Shown one piece after another: positions 44,544 to 53,973 of a stretch of DNA of 64,000 bases. The notes under the pieces were generated by a model. The model saw nothing but the letters and a program-made list of their open reading frames with translations, was not told the origin of the DNA and did no database searches. Source of the stretch: Phycisphaerales bacterium (GTDB lineage: Bacteria; Planctomycetota; Phycisphaerae; Phycisphaerales; UBA1924); assembly GCA_020427395.1 (NCBI GenBank), contig JAGQON010000015.1, positions 1-64,000 on the forward strand, in the 5' to 3' direction. Both the position numbers and the translations under genes were made by a program. The first letter of the stretch is position 1. Every line of letters begins with the position of its first letter.

Positions 44544-47018
44544 ATGCATACGCACAACGCAACGACGCTCGTACTCTCTCTTCTCTCGACGATCGCAATG
44601 GCACAGGACGGTGTCTGGCAGGCGGAAGCCACGCTGCCGACCAATGGCGAAGCCAAGACGCATGCTGTCGGTGTTGAGCGTGACGGACGCCTCTATGTCC
44701 TGGGTGGCCCGCCGTGGCTCAACGCCGCGAGTATGGAGGATGGCACCGTCTATTCGATGCCGGTCGGGGGCAGCGTATGGCAAGAGGAATCCAGCTTCGA
44801 TGGCTACGGCGGGCTCGTCGGCTTCGGTGGCGGCATCGATGATCTTGGGCGTATCGTGATCTTTGGTGGTTACGACATCAACGACAGCCAGAACACGCCG
44901 ACCCCCTTCGAGTGGGACCCCGACGAGGGGCCCTGGCACGATCTGGCTGAACGAGGGGCGAACGCGCCGGTCAGCGGATTCGCCTATTGCACCGATGATC
45001 AGCATCGAATCTACTCACTTGGAGGGGCTTCGGCTTCCACCTATTGCGAGCGGTACATCGGCTCGCTTGACGCATGGGAACCGATCGCCCCAATGCCCAT
45101 CGGACTGAGCAACGCAGCCGCATGCCTCGATGGACTCGGGCACATCCTCGTTTTCGGTGGCATCGGGACGGACACCTCGGTACGGTCCACAGAAGTGCTA
45201 CGCTACGACATCGCCAGCAACTCATGGTCGAGCACGGCCAACACGGACATGCCCGTTGGTGTATCGCACCACCAAGCGAGCCTAGGTGCCGACGGGCGAA
45301 TCTATGTGCTCGGCGGGATCGAGGGCCCCAGCAGTGCGCTCCAGGTGGTCAACACCGTCCAAGTCTACGACCCCACGCTCGACAGCTGGTCCTCCGGTGT
45401 TTCCATGAGCGAAGCGCGGAGTACATTCACGACAATCCTCGGCTCGGATGATCGCCTGTATGTCATCGGGGGTGCCAATACTACTGGTGGAACCGCAAAT
45501 GTAGAGTCCATGTACGCGACGCCATGCCCCGTAGTTTACGAGCAGCCAAGCGACAAGGCGGTCTGGGAATACGCCGTCCTCACCTTGCAGACTCGGGTTG
45601 CCGGTGCGGGCGTACTGGACTACCAGTGGATGCGAGATGGCATCCTGCTTTCTGACGGGCTTCAGGCCGACGGGAGCACCATCTCCGGGGCCAACGAGGA
45701 AGTACTTCGTATTGAAGAGTTCCCCGCCAGCGCCGTGGGGAGCTACACCCTCGTTGCGAGCAACAGCTGCGGCAGCGACACAAGCTCACCTGCGACCGTC
45801 ACCGTCCGCATCCCTCCCTCTGTCGATCAGGGTTGGACTTGGACAAGCCTGCATCCATCCTTCGCAACGGCATCCTACGCCAACGGGATTGATCATGGCG
45901 TGCAGGTTGGCAACGCGGTATACGACACCCCCGATTACAACAACATCGATCACCCCGTGAAATGGACCGGCTCGGCGAGCAGCGTCGTCAATCTCACGCA
46001 GAGCGGGTCGCAGGGAGGCAATATCCTGGACTTTGCTGGCGATAAGCTCGTTGGTTGGTGGTGGGAGCCGCTGCAGTGCTATGTCAGCGGGCACTGGGTG
46101 ACCTGCTACTTCCAACGAGGTGCGTGGTGGAACCTTGATGGAACCTTCCATGACACCAGCTATTCCGGCTTTGAGTACACTTCGATGTCGGCGACCGACG
46201 GGGTCTCGGTTGTCGGATCGGGTACCACCGACGACGCTTCGGGTAACTATTACACGCGGGCCGTAATCTGGGGATCTCCAACACATTATTCGGCCCAATC
46301 GATCCATCCAACTGGCTATCGAAACAGCAGCGCGGTTGCGGTCGACGGTGAGTACCAGTTCGGAACGGCATCGCTCCCGTTCGCGGTGGTGCACGCAGCG
46401 ATGTGGCACGGCAGCGCGGCCAGCTTTGTCGATATGCACCCCGACTGGGCTGGCAACAGCGCAATCATGGATGCGAGCGATGGCCAGCAAATAGGTGTGG
46501 TCAATCAGTGGTCCACACCACGGGGTGTGATCTGGGAGGGATCGCCGGAGTCAGCTTTCGACATCACGCCCGAAGGGGCGACATCTTCCACGCTTATCGC
46601 GTGCGACAGCGGTCTTCAGATCGGCAGTGCGGTCTTCCCGGATGAGCCGACCTCACGAATCGGAATCTGGGGCAGCTCAGCGCGATCGTTTACAAGTCTG
46701 GCTGATGTCGTCCCTGCAGGGTATACCGGGTTCAATATGCGTGACATCGAGGTTGCAGATGACGGCACGATCTCAATCGTCGGCTCCGCGTACAACAGCA
46801 CGCTCGGGCGGACTGAGGCAATCCTGCTGACATCGGGGGCTGCTGCGACTTGCGCTGCGGACCTTAACGCGGACGGCGTTCTGAACTTCTTTGATGTGAG
46901 TATCTTCCTCAACGCGTACAACGCGGGGAACCCGATCGCCGATATCACGGGTAACGGCGTTCTGGATTTCTTCGATGTCAGCGCGTTCATCAATGCTTAC
47001 GGCGCTGGTTGCCCCTGA
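44544..47018 (+). CDS. secreted Kelch-repeat plus Ig-like plus HAF-like protein with GC-type dockerin tail
   Basis: 824 residues. Short signal peptide ending MAQ. The first 320 residues contain Kelch-like blades (GRLYVLGG, GRIVIFGGYD, HRIYSLGGAS, GHILVFGG, GRIYVLGG, DRLYVIGGA). About 330-425 is an Ig-like domain (YQWMRDGILLSDG, GSYTLVASNSCG). About 425-760 has beta repeats with W-G/S strands similar to HAF proteins. Two dockerin loops (DLNADGVLNFFDVSIFL, DITGNGVLDFFDVSAFI) end GAGCP. Last gene of the cytochrome unit. Confidence 0.82.
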   Translation: MHTHNATTLVLSLLSTIAMAQDGVWQAEATLPTNGEAKTHAVGVERDGRLYVLGGPPWLNAASMEDGTVYSMPVGGSVWQEESSFDGYGGLVGFGGGIDDLGRIVIFGGYDINDSQNTPTPFEWDPDEGPWHDLAERGANAPVSGFAYCTDDQHRIYSLGGASASTYCERYIGSLDAWEPIAPMPIGLSNAAACLDGLGHILVFGGIGTDTSVRSTEVLRYDIASNSWSSTANTDMPVGVSHHQASLGADGRIYVLGGIEGPSSALQVVNTVQVYDPTLDSWSSGVSMSEARSTFTTILGSDDRLYVIGGANTTGGTANVESMYATPCPVVYEQPSDKAVWEYAVLTLQTRVAGAGVLDYQWMRDGILLSDGLQADGSTISGANEEVLRIEEFPASAVGSYTLVASNSCGSDTSSPATVTVRIPPSVDQGWTWTSLHPSFATASYANGIDHGVQVGNAVYDTPDYNNIDHPVKWTGSASSVVNLTQSGSQGGNILDFAGDKLVGWWWEPLQCYVSGHWVTCYFQRGAWWNLDGTFHDTSYSGFEYTSMSATDGVSVVGSGTTDDASGNYYTRAVIWGSPTHYSAQSIHPTGYRNSSAVAVDGEYQFGTASLPFAVVHAAMWHGSAASFVDMHPDWAGNSAIMDASDGQQIGVVNQWSTPRGVIWEGSPESAFDITPEGATSSTLIACDSGLQIGSAVFPDEPTSRIGIWGSSARSFTSLADVVPAGYTGFNMRDIEVADDGTISIVGSAYNSTLGRTEAILLTSGAAATCAADLNADGVLNFFDVSIFLNAYNAGNPIADITGNGVLDFFDVSAFINAYGAGCP

Positions 47019-47438
47019 GTTCTTGCTCATACGTGGGACAGGATCTCGCAGCGGTACGAGAGATGTGTCTGATTGTGGAACCGGTTGGGCGGCCGGTTTT
47101 TCCTCCGCGCATCGCCAAGCCCGTTCGGGTAAGCAGCTCGGCCGAGCGACCGTGGTGGTGTCTCGGTTTGCTTCGTTGTGTCCGTTGGGCATGGGGCGCT
47201 AAGATTTGGTCATTGCTGGTGATATGTCAATGCGAATGCCCATTTTGACGGCATTTCACCGACGCGAGCCTTTCTGACTTTTGATCCATGTATATACAGA
47301 ACGCTCCCATGAGCGGGCTGGTGCTTCTGGAAACGAGGTCGCAGGCGTGAGGTTCCGGCAGCAAAATTGATACCAAAACCCTGATTGGGCAGGAATACGA
47401 TCACAGTGATTGGCAGACTCGTTTAGAATTGACCGCTG
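47019..47438. other. Intergenic between dockerin unit and sigma-factor gene
   Basis: Contains the terminator at 47079-47101 and, nearer 47439, the presumed promoter of the ECF sigma gene, which I could not define. No gene seen. Confidence 0.5.
47079..47101 (+). terminator. Rho-independent terminator
   Basis: AACCGG (47079-47084) pairs with CCGGTT (47093-47098) around an 8-base loop, followed by T residues, about 60 bases after the stop at 47018. Confidence 0.7.
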
Positions 47439-48038
47439 ATGCCCACCAACCCTGCCATCCAGTCCCGAGCGACCAAGATGCTCACCCGTGTCACTCTGGG
47501 AGATCAGGGAGATGCGGGCGAGTTTACGGAGCTTCTCTACGGGGAACTCAAGCTGCTCGCAAGGGACATGATGAGATCGGAGCGAGCGAATCACACGCTT
47601 CAGCCCACCGCGTTGGTCCATGAGGTTTTCCTTCGCCTGATCAACAGCGATGAGGTCGAAGTCAACTCAAGGGATCACTTCATGATGCTGGCCGCCCAGG
47701 TGATGCGGCGTGTCCTGATCGACCACGCTCGCGGGGTAAAGCGCAAGAAGCGGGGGGGCGAGCTGCAGCGAGTACCGCTCTCCGTTGCTGATCCCGCATT
47801 TGATGAACCAATCAACGCCGAGCAGCTCATCATCATCGACGAATCAATCGAGCGACTCAGGAGCCTGGATGAGCGGAAAGCACGACTTGTCGAGCTCCGA
47901 TTTTTCGGTGGGCTCGATGAAGAGGCGGCCGCTCGAATACTCGGGGTATCACGCTCGACGGCATCGAGCGATTGGAGATTCGCTCGCGCATGGCTGCTCA
48001 AGCAGATCGGAGACACCGATCACGGGTCAGAGTCATGA
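47439..48038 (+). CDS. ECF-subfamily RNA polymerase sigma factor
   Basis: 199 residues. The sigma-2 region (about 25-95) includes LLYGELKLLARDMMRSE, QPTALVHEVFLRL and the DNA-melting-type helix. The sigma-4 HTH (about 130-190) includes LDEEAAARILGVSRSTASSDWRFARAWL. This is the planctomycete/acidobacterial type (TIGR02999, Sig-70_X6) that is usually linked to a Ser/Thr kinase instead of an anti-sigma factor. Exactly that partner follows, overlapping by 4 bases. Confidence 0.9.
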   Translation: MPTNPAIQSRATKMLTRVTLGDQGDAGEFTELLYGELKLLARDMMRSERANHTLQPTALVHEVFLRLINSDEVEVNSRDHFMMLAAQVMRRVLIDHARGVKRKKRGGELQRVPLSVADPAFDEPINAEQLIIIDESIERLRSLDERKARLVELRFFGGLDEEAAARILGVSRSTASSDWRFARAWLLKQIGDTDHGSES

Positions 48039-50293
48039 CGAGTAACGATCTATCCCGCGACCAGTTCCGCATCGTTGAGTCAATATTTGCTGAGCTCTGC
48101 GATGTCCCGCGTGATCATCGTGATCAGATAGAAACACGGCTCAATGAGCTCTGCGCCGGAGACGAGGCGATCGCCCGCGAGGTACGTTCGTTGCTGGCGC
48201 TTGACCATGTTGAGACTTCGCTGATCGATACCCCGGCAATCGATCTCGGTGACTCGATCGTTGACGATGCGCTTCCCGATCAGATCGGTCAGTACATGAT
48301 CCTGCGTGTACTGGGCGAGGGGGGGATGGGCATCGTGTACGAGGCCCAGCAGCAGGTTCCCAGGCGTCGTGTAGCGTTGAAGGTCATCCGGTCGCAGTCG
48401 CTCAATCCAAAGCTGCGTCAGCGATTCCAGCGTGAAGCCGATATTTTGGCCAAGCTCAACCATCCGGGGATCGCCACGATTTACGAATCGGGTGTGACCG
48501 ATGATGGACGGACGCCCTACGTCGCGATGGAGTTCATCGACGGGGTCAGCATCACGGAGTTCGCCAAAGAACACCAGCTCAGCACTGAGGCACGCGTGTC
48601 CATCCTGCGCGATGTGTGCGTGGCGGTTGGCCACGCACATTCCGTAGGGATCGTCCATAGGGACCTCAAGCCTAGCAACATCATCCTCGATCGCGACGGG
48701 CGGGTGAAGGTCCTCGATTTCGGGATCGCTACAGATACCCGAATAGATCAGCGCACCATGATCACCCAAACGGGGCAGATGCTCGGGACGCTGCAATACA
48801 TGGCCCCTGAGCAGGTCGATCAATCTGCACACGAGTCGAGCACGCGGACGGATGTATATGCGATCGGGATCGTCGCCTACGAGCTGCTGAGCGGTACGCA
48901 TCCTCACAAAGAGCACGAATCGAGCATGTACGACCTTGTGCGATCGATCAGGGACGATGATCCGGGTCTGCTGGGGACGCTCGATCGGACATTCCGAGGC
49001 GACCTCGAGACCATCATCGCCAAGGCGCTTGCCCGCGAGCAGGACCGACGATACTCCGACGCGAACGCATTGGCCGACGATCTCGAACGCTATCTCACTC
49101 ACAAACCGATCGAGGCACGCAAGCCGAGCTCGTGGTATCAGCTTCGCAAGTTCTCACAGCGCAATCCTGTACTCGTGGGTTCCGTCGCGGCCATCATGCT
49201 CGTTATGGCCATCGCGATTGTCCTCATCTCCAACGCCCTGCGGGTCGCCAACAGTGAGCGGAAGATCGCCCAGCAACAGCAGCACGCACAGGAACTCACG
49301 GCCCTCTTCGTCACCGAGGACTTGTTTAGTGCCGGCAACCCGGATTACGGCGGCGATGCCGATATCACGCTTCTCGACGCGATGCGATCGGCGTCCAGCA
49401 AGATACCGGATCGATTTGCGGGGGCACCCGAGGCAGAAGCGTCGATCAGCTTCACTATGGGCGATCAGTTTCGGCTCATGAACGATTATGATAAGGCCGA
49501 AGCCTTGCTCACCCGGAGCCTCGAGCTGAGCGAGGCAAGCCCGTCCATCACGCCAGAGCAGCTCGTGCTGCGTTATACCGGGCTGAGCGATTTCTACGCA
49601 GATATCGATGATCTCGATCGGGCGTTCGCGATGGCGGATCAGGCCGAGGTACTGCTGAATGAGCACCCCGAGATCTCAGTTGAGACCCGGGTCGATTCGC
49701 TGGTTCAATACGCGAGTCTCTACTATTACAAGCGTGACCTCGAGCAATCCGCAGAGATATTTCAACGGGCGGTCGACCTTGGAGATGCGCAGGCACCAGA
49801 GTATGACGGTACGGTGAGTGCGATCGGTGCATTGGCGATGGTCTACACCAACATGGGGCGGTACGAAGAAGCCCAGCCGTTGCATGAGCGTTGTATTGAA
49901 ATCAGCGTCAGGACGCTCGGTGAGGAGCATCCCGCGACGCTGCAGACGATGGACAACTTCTCGATCCATTGGATGCGATGCAAGGAATACCAGAAAGGGC
50001 TTGATATCCTCCTCCGTGTACTGCCGATCCGTGAGCGAGTACTCGGCGAGCATCACCATAAGACGCACATGACGCATGTGCTCATCGGGCGAGCGTACCT
50101 TGAGATGGGCCAGTTCGAGATCGCCGAATCGCAGTTCCTCAGCAGTTACAACGCGCTTGTCGAGGTGCTCGGCCCTGATCACCGGTACACCCTTGTCGCA
50201 CAGGCTCTGCTCCGCCGTTTGTACACCGAATGGGGCAAGCCGGAACTCGCAGCCAAGTACGAACAACGCACCGAATCCAGCGAAGAGCTGTAA
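48035..50293 (+). CDS. membrane Ser/Thr protein kinase with TPR domain
   Basis: 752 residues from ATG 48035 (ATGA overlap with the sigma gene). Cytoplasmic kinase domain about 88-360: GEGGMGIVYEA loop, VALKVI Lys, catalytic HRDLKPSN, DFGIA and the APEQ-type substrate segment. One transmembrane segment near 385-405 (VGSVAAIMLVMAIAIVLIS). The outer half contains TPR-like helices (about 430-745; GRYEEAQPLHERCIEI, MGQFEIAESQFLSSY). It probably controls activity of the adjacent ECF factor by phosphorylation, as proposed for such pairs; the signal is unknown. Confidence 0.9.
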   Translation: MTSNDLSRDQFRIVESIFAELCDVPRDHRDQIETRLNELCAGDEAIAREVRSLLALDHVETSLIDTPAIDLGDSIVDDALPDQIGQYMILRVLGEGGMGIVYEAQQQVPRRRVALKVIRSQSLNPKLRQRFQREADILAKLNHPGIATIYESGVTDDGRTPYVAMEFIDGVSITEFAKEHQLSTEARVSILRDVCVAVGHAHSVGIVHRDLKPSNIILDRDGRVKVLDFGIATDTRIDQRTMITQTGQMLGTLQYMAPEQVDQSAHESSTRTDVYAIGIVAYELLSGTHPHKEHESSMYDLVRSIRDDDPGLLGTLDRTFRGDLETIIAKALAREQDRRYSDANALADDLERYLTHKPIEARKPSSWYQLRKFSQRNPVLVGSVAAIMLVMAIAIVLISNALRVANSERKIAQQQQHAQELTALFVTEDLFSAGNPDYGGDADITLLDAMRSASSKIPDRFAGAPEAEASISFTMGDQFRLMNDYDKAEALLTRSLELSEASPSITPEQLVLRYTGLSDFYADIDDLDRAFAMADQAEVLLNEHPEISVETRVDSLVQYASLYYYKRDLEQSAEIFQRAVDLGDAQAPEYDGTVSAIGALAMVYTNMGRYEEAQPLHERCIEISVRTLGEEHPATLQTMDNFSIHWMRCKEYQKGLDILLRVLPIRERVLGEHHHKTHMTHVLIGRAYLEMGQFEIAESQFLSSYNALVEVLGPDHRYTLVAQALLRRLYTEWGKPELAAKYEQRTESSEEL

Positions 50294-50597
50294 GCGCATG
50301 ACAGGTTTGGCTCCCTGGATTCCACCCCCAGAATCAATCCGGTTTCCGTCAGGATCCCGATAAGCGCAGCGTTAGTCGCGCGTTCATGGTCAGTATGCGC
50401 AGGGTGATCCGATAACCACCCGCCCGCAAAATCAGAACGATCCGGATCTATGCATGATGGCCCGCCTCAAAGATGTGGATCAGTACGGTGACTTGTGCGA
50501 GACGGGCAGGTGAATCGGTGTGCTTTGCTCGACACATCGAAGTGACTCCGAGTGCCAGTCGATATTCGGAGGTGCAAGTCTGCGAAAGGGGCACCGC
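50294..50597. other. Intergenic, no feature recognised
   Basis: About 300 bases between the kinase gene and the binding-protein operon. AAAGGGG near 50583 is the ribosome-binding site of the next gene. I see no terminator hairpin with a T-run, no sigma-54 promoter and no RNA gene. Confidence 0.5.
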
Positions 50598-51857
50598 ATG
50601 CGAACCAGATCTTTTACTCCATCGGGACTGATCAGAGGCTGGTACTCAGTTCTTCTGATCCTCTGTTGCGCGCCCGCATATGTGGTCGCGCAACCACCGG
50701 AAGCAGATGATGCACCCATGCCTATCCGCCTTGGCATGTCCACCGCGTTGAGCGGGCCCGCCCAGTTCCTGGGGTATCACATGAAGCTCGGGGTTGAGGC
50801 CGCGATTCACGAGGCGAATCAGGCAGGGGGTGTCCATGGTCGATCGATCGAACTCGTCGCGTTCGATGACGGGTACGAACCGGGGCGTACCGCACCCAAC
50901 ATGAGACGCCTGATCAACGAAGAAGGGGTTGTCGCGGTGGTCGGGAATGTCGGCACGCCCACGGCCGTCGCCGCGATACCTATCAGCAACGAACTGAGAA
51001 CACCGTTCTACGGCGCATTCACCGGTGCCGGTGTTCTCCGAAAAACACCACCCGACCGGTATGTGGTGAACTACCGCGCGAGCTACGCGCAGGAGACCGC
51101 AGCGATGGTCGATGCGCTCATCGAGATCGCGGGACTAAGACCGGAAGAAGTAGCTTTCTTCACCCAGCGCGACGCCTACGGTGACGATGGCTTTCAAGGT
51201 GGAGTCCAGGCGTTAGTCAGGCACGGCCTGACCGACCTCAGCCAGATCGCACACGGGCGATACTCCCGAAACACAATCGCCATCGAGAACGCGCTCGCGG
51301 ACATCATGCAAGCCCCGACGCCATGTCGAGCGGTTATTATGGTCGGTGCCTACACCCCGTGTGCGAAGTTCATCAAGCTCGCTCGCGAAGTGGGCCTGAA
51401 CCCGATCTTCCTCAATGTCTCCTTCGTCGGTGCCATGCCGCTCGCCAACGAGCTCGGGGATGATGCCGAGGGCGTGATCGTTACGCAGGTCGTGCCGTCA
51501 CCCGAAGGGAAGAGCCCGATCATCGTCGAGTACCGTGAAGCACTCATGGCCATCGATCCGAAGGCGGAGCTGACGTATGGATCGCTCGAGGGCTATCTCT
51601 CAACGCGAGTTCTACTCCGCGCAATGAGCGGTATCCCCGGCGAAATCGATCGTGAATCGATTATCGCGGCATTGGAATCACTCGGGCAGTTTGAGCTTGG
51701 AGAGGGTTTCCTGATGAGCCTGGACGGGCTCGATCACCAAGCGAGTGACCGAGTCTGGGCCAGCGTGATCACGGGAGGGACCGTGGTACCCTTCCAATGG
51801 GACCAGCTCCGATCATCCGGGAACTTCATGGCGGAGACAGAAACCGATGCCGAATGA
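50598..51857 (+). CDS. periplasmic LivK-like (type 1) substrate-binding protein
   Basis: 419 residues from ATG 50598, which has AAAGGGG upstream and opens onto the signal peptide (SVLLILCCAPAYVVAQ); the frame opens earlier at 50520. The mature protein follows the branched-chain-amino-acid binding pattern (Peripla_BP_6): IRLGMSTALSGPAQFLGYHM, VHGRSIELVAFDDGYEP, VVAVVGNVGTPTA and AFFTQRDAYGDDG. No permease or ATPase gene is nearby. Instead its stop overlaps a histidine kinase start by 11 bases, so it is more likely a ligand sensor for that kinase than part of a transporter. Confidence 0.85.
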   Translation: MRTRSFTPSGLIRGWYSVLLILCCAPAYVVAQPPEADDAPMPIRLGMSTALSGPAQFLGYHMKLGVEAAIHEANQAGGVHGRSIELVAFDDGYEPGRTAPNMRRLINEEGVVAVVGNVGTPTAVAAIPISNELRTPFYGAFTGAGVLRKTPPDRYVVNYRASYAQETAAMVDALIEIAGLRPEEVAFFTQRDAYGDDGFQGGVQALVRHGLTDLSQIAHGRYSRNTIAIENALADIMQAPTPCRAVIMVGAYTPCAKFIKLAREVGLNPIFLNVSFVGAMPLANELGDDAEGVIVTQVVPSPEGKSPIIVEYREALMAIDPKAELTYGSLEGYLSTRVLLRAMSGIPGEIDRESIIAALESLGQFELGEGFLMSLDGLDHQASDRVWASVITGGTVVPFQWDQLRSSGNFMAETETDAE

Positions 51858-53973
51858 TGGTCACACGACTGCCGATCGGAAACGAACTCGCGGGACCACC
51901 CCGAGAGTGGTCCTTTACCTCTGGTGCCTGATCCCGCTCGGCCTTATCGGGGGGGTACTCACGCTCGGGCTCCTGATCAGGACTCACTATCTGGTCAATG
52001 ATACGAGCAAGAAGGCGACGGAGATCGATCAGGCCGTGCTCGGGCGCATGTCGGATATATCAGAGACGGTAGAACAAATCAAATCCAACTTCCGGCACAT
52101 CTTCAATGATCATAGTGAGAGCATCGCGAGCGCAGAGAAACTCATTGAGACCGGTGACATCTTCATGCGACTAGAGGTCGTTCTTTCAGATACGCTTGAA
52201 GCCGAAGATGATTGCCTTGTTGCAGATACAGAACGAATTCGCGAGTTGTACAAACGTGCTGTCCGTTGGCGAAGAGACGATGAGTCGCTCATAAAGCATC
52301 GCGATCAGGCGTGGGAGCGGGTGAGAAATGAGCTCACTCAACTACGGGCCAGCCTCGATTCACACGAGGGCCTTGAGCGGATCCGGATGATCGTGGCGAC
52401 CAAGGAACTCGCAAGCGATTCCGCTGGAGATCAGGCACATGCTGTTCAGAATGTGCTCGATAACCTGAGGGATGGTCCCAAGCTCAGCCAGATGAAAACA
52501 GAGCTCTCTGACCTGCTCTTCAAGTCCAGCCAGCTGATGCGCGAGCCCCGGGCTGAAATCCTCGAAAGCATCCAGCAGAATGAAATTGCTCCCAGCATCG
52601 AACGCGTCAAAGACCTGGCCAACAGAATCGGGACTCAAGGCAATGAATACCGATCTGCGATTGAGCGGATCGAGGCATGGATAGACACCGCTCCGGGAAG
52701 CTCATACTCCAGTGAAGACATATCCGCCAGCGGTGGCGGTCTCTACCAGCTCTCTATCGCATGCCTTCGGAGTGAGCAGGAAGGGCAGTGGCTTGAAGAT
52801 GAGGTGATCGTCGTGGTCGATCTACTCGAGCAATCCATCTCCGAGCACTCCCGTGTCGCGATGGCGATGAGGAGTGACGCCACGCAGAATGCAACGGATG
52901 TGCTGCGATCAGGTGTGATTGGCGTCATCGTGTTTGGTGGTATCATCGGCTTTGTCTATGTGATGCTCACTTTCAAGGTTGCCGGTGGTGTGCAGAACTT
53001 CGTGCGCGAGCTGCGTGAGTCGCACCGAGAGCTCGAGCAAGCGCACGAAGTTGGCATGGTCGCGAATCATGAACTCCAGGCTTCGATGGAAGTCAGGGAG
53101 GCCCTGCAGACGCAACTCCATGAAGCTCAACGCCTTGAGTCCATCGGGCAGCTGGCAGCGGGAATCGCGCACGAAATTAACACACCCGCGCAGTATGTCA
53201 GCGACAACACTCGGTTCCTGCAGAACGAGTTTGCCGGTCTGATCCGTGTTCTTGATCGCTACGCGGACATGCTCAATCAGGGGCAGGAAGGCATGAGCTG
53301 GGAGGACCGGGCCGCTGGGATCGAAGCCACATTGCAGGAAGTTGATTACGAGTTCCTTCGAGAAGAGATCCCGCTTGCGATCGAACAGTCGCTCGAAGGC
53401 GTTGGGCGGATCACCAACATCGTGAAGGCCATGAAGGACTTCTCCCACCCCGGATCTGATAAGAAAGAGCCCGCAGACATCAACAACGCGATCCAATCGA
53501 CAGTGATGGTGTGTTCGAACCGATGGAAGTACGCGGCAAATGTCGAGTTCGATCTTGATCCCAACCTCGGGCCTGTCCCGTGCTTTGTCGCGGAGTTCAA
53601 CCAGGTGATCCTCAATCTGATCGTCAACGCCGCGGATGCCATCGAACTCAAGAATCACGGCTCAGACAGAAAGGGAACGATCAAGATCAGCACGGCAAAG
53701 CGGGAGGGATGTGTCCACATCGAGGTGAGAGATAACGGCAGCGGTATCCCTGACTCCGTGCGGACACGAATCTTCGAACCGTTCTTTACCACCAAAGATG
53801 TTGGCAAGGGCACCGGGCAAGGGCTATCCATCAGCCGCGATGTCATCGTCGGCAAGCACGGCGGCTCGATGCTCTGTGAGTCTGTTCAGGGGATTGGCAC
53901 AGCATTCACGATCGTGCTCCCGCTCGAAGTGGACGCTTCGTGTGGGCATGATACAGAGAGAGAGGCCGCGTGA
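51847..53973 (+). CDS. membrane hybrid-type sensor histidine kinase (no receiver)
   Basis: 708 residues. TM1 about 20-45 (VLYLWCLIPLGLIGGVLTLG), an extracytoplasmic helical domain of about 300 residues, TM2 about 355-380 (SGVIGVIVFGGIIGFVYVML), a coiled coil (about 385-435), then the kinase core. Phosphoacceptor His442 lies in AAGIAHEINTPAQYV. Also seen are the N box (LNLIVNAADAIELKN), G1 (VRDNGSGIP), F (FEPFFTTKDVGKG) and G2 (GTGQGLSI). The binding protein encoded just upstream probably docks on the outer domain. Two response regulators follow in the same operon. Confidence 0.87.
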   Translation: MPNDGHTTADRKRTRGTTPRVVLYLWCLIPLGLIGGVLTLGLLIRTHYLVNDTSKKATEIDQAVLGRMSDISETVEQIKSNFRHIFNDHSESIASAEKLIETGDIFMRLEVVLSDTLEAEDDCLVADTERIRELYKRAVRWRRDDESLIKHRDQAWERVRNELTQLRASLDSHEGLERIRMIVATKELASDSAGDQAHAVQNVLDNLRDGPKLSQMKTELSDLLFKSSQLMREPRAEILESIQQNEIAPSIERVKDLANRIGTQGNEYRSAIERIEAWIDTAPGSSYSSEDISASGGGLYQLSIACLRSEQEGQWLEDEVIVVVDLLEQSISEHSRVAMAMRSDATQNATDVLRSGVIGVIVFGGIIGFVYVMLTFKVAGGVQNFVRELRESHRELEQAHEVGMVANHELQASMEVREALQTQLHEAQRLESIGQLAAGIAHEINTPAQYVSDNTRFLQNEFAGLIRVLDRYADMLNQGQEGMSWEDRAAGIEATLQEVDYEFLREEIPLAIEQSLEGVGRITNIVKAMKDFSHPGSDKKEPADINNAIQSTVMVCSNRWKYAANVEFDLDPNLGPVPCFVAEFNQVILNLIVNAADAIELKNHGSDRKGTIKISTAKREGCVHIEVRDNGSGIPDSVRTRIFEPFFTTKDVGKGTGQGLSISRDVIVGKHGGSMLCESVQGIGTAFTIVLPLEVDASCGHDTEREAA

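Noticed and set aside
37800..47018. CRISPR-like array from the repeated FFDVS coding segments
   Set aside because: The repeats are protein-coding dockerin loops at gene ends, irregularly spaced and divergent; no cas genes are present.
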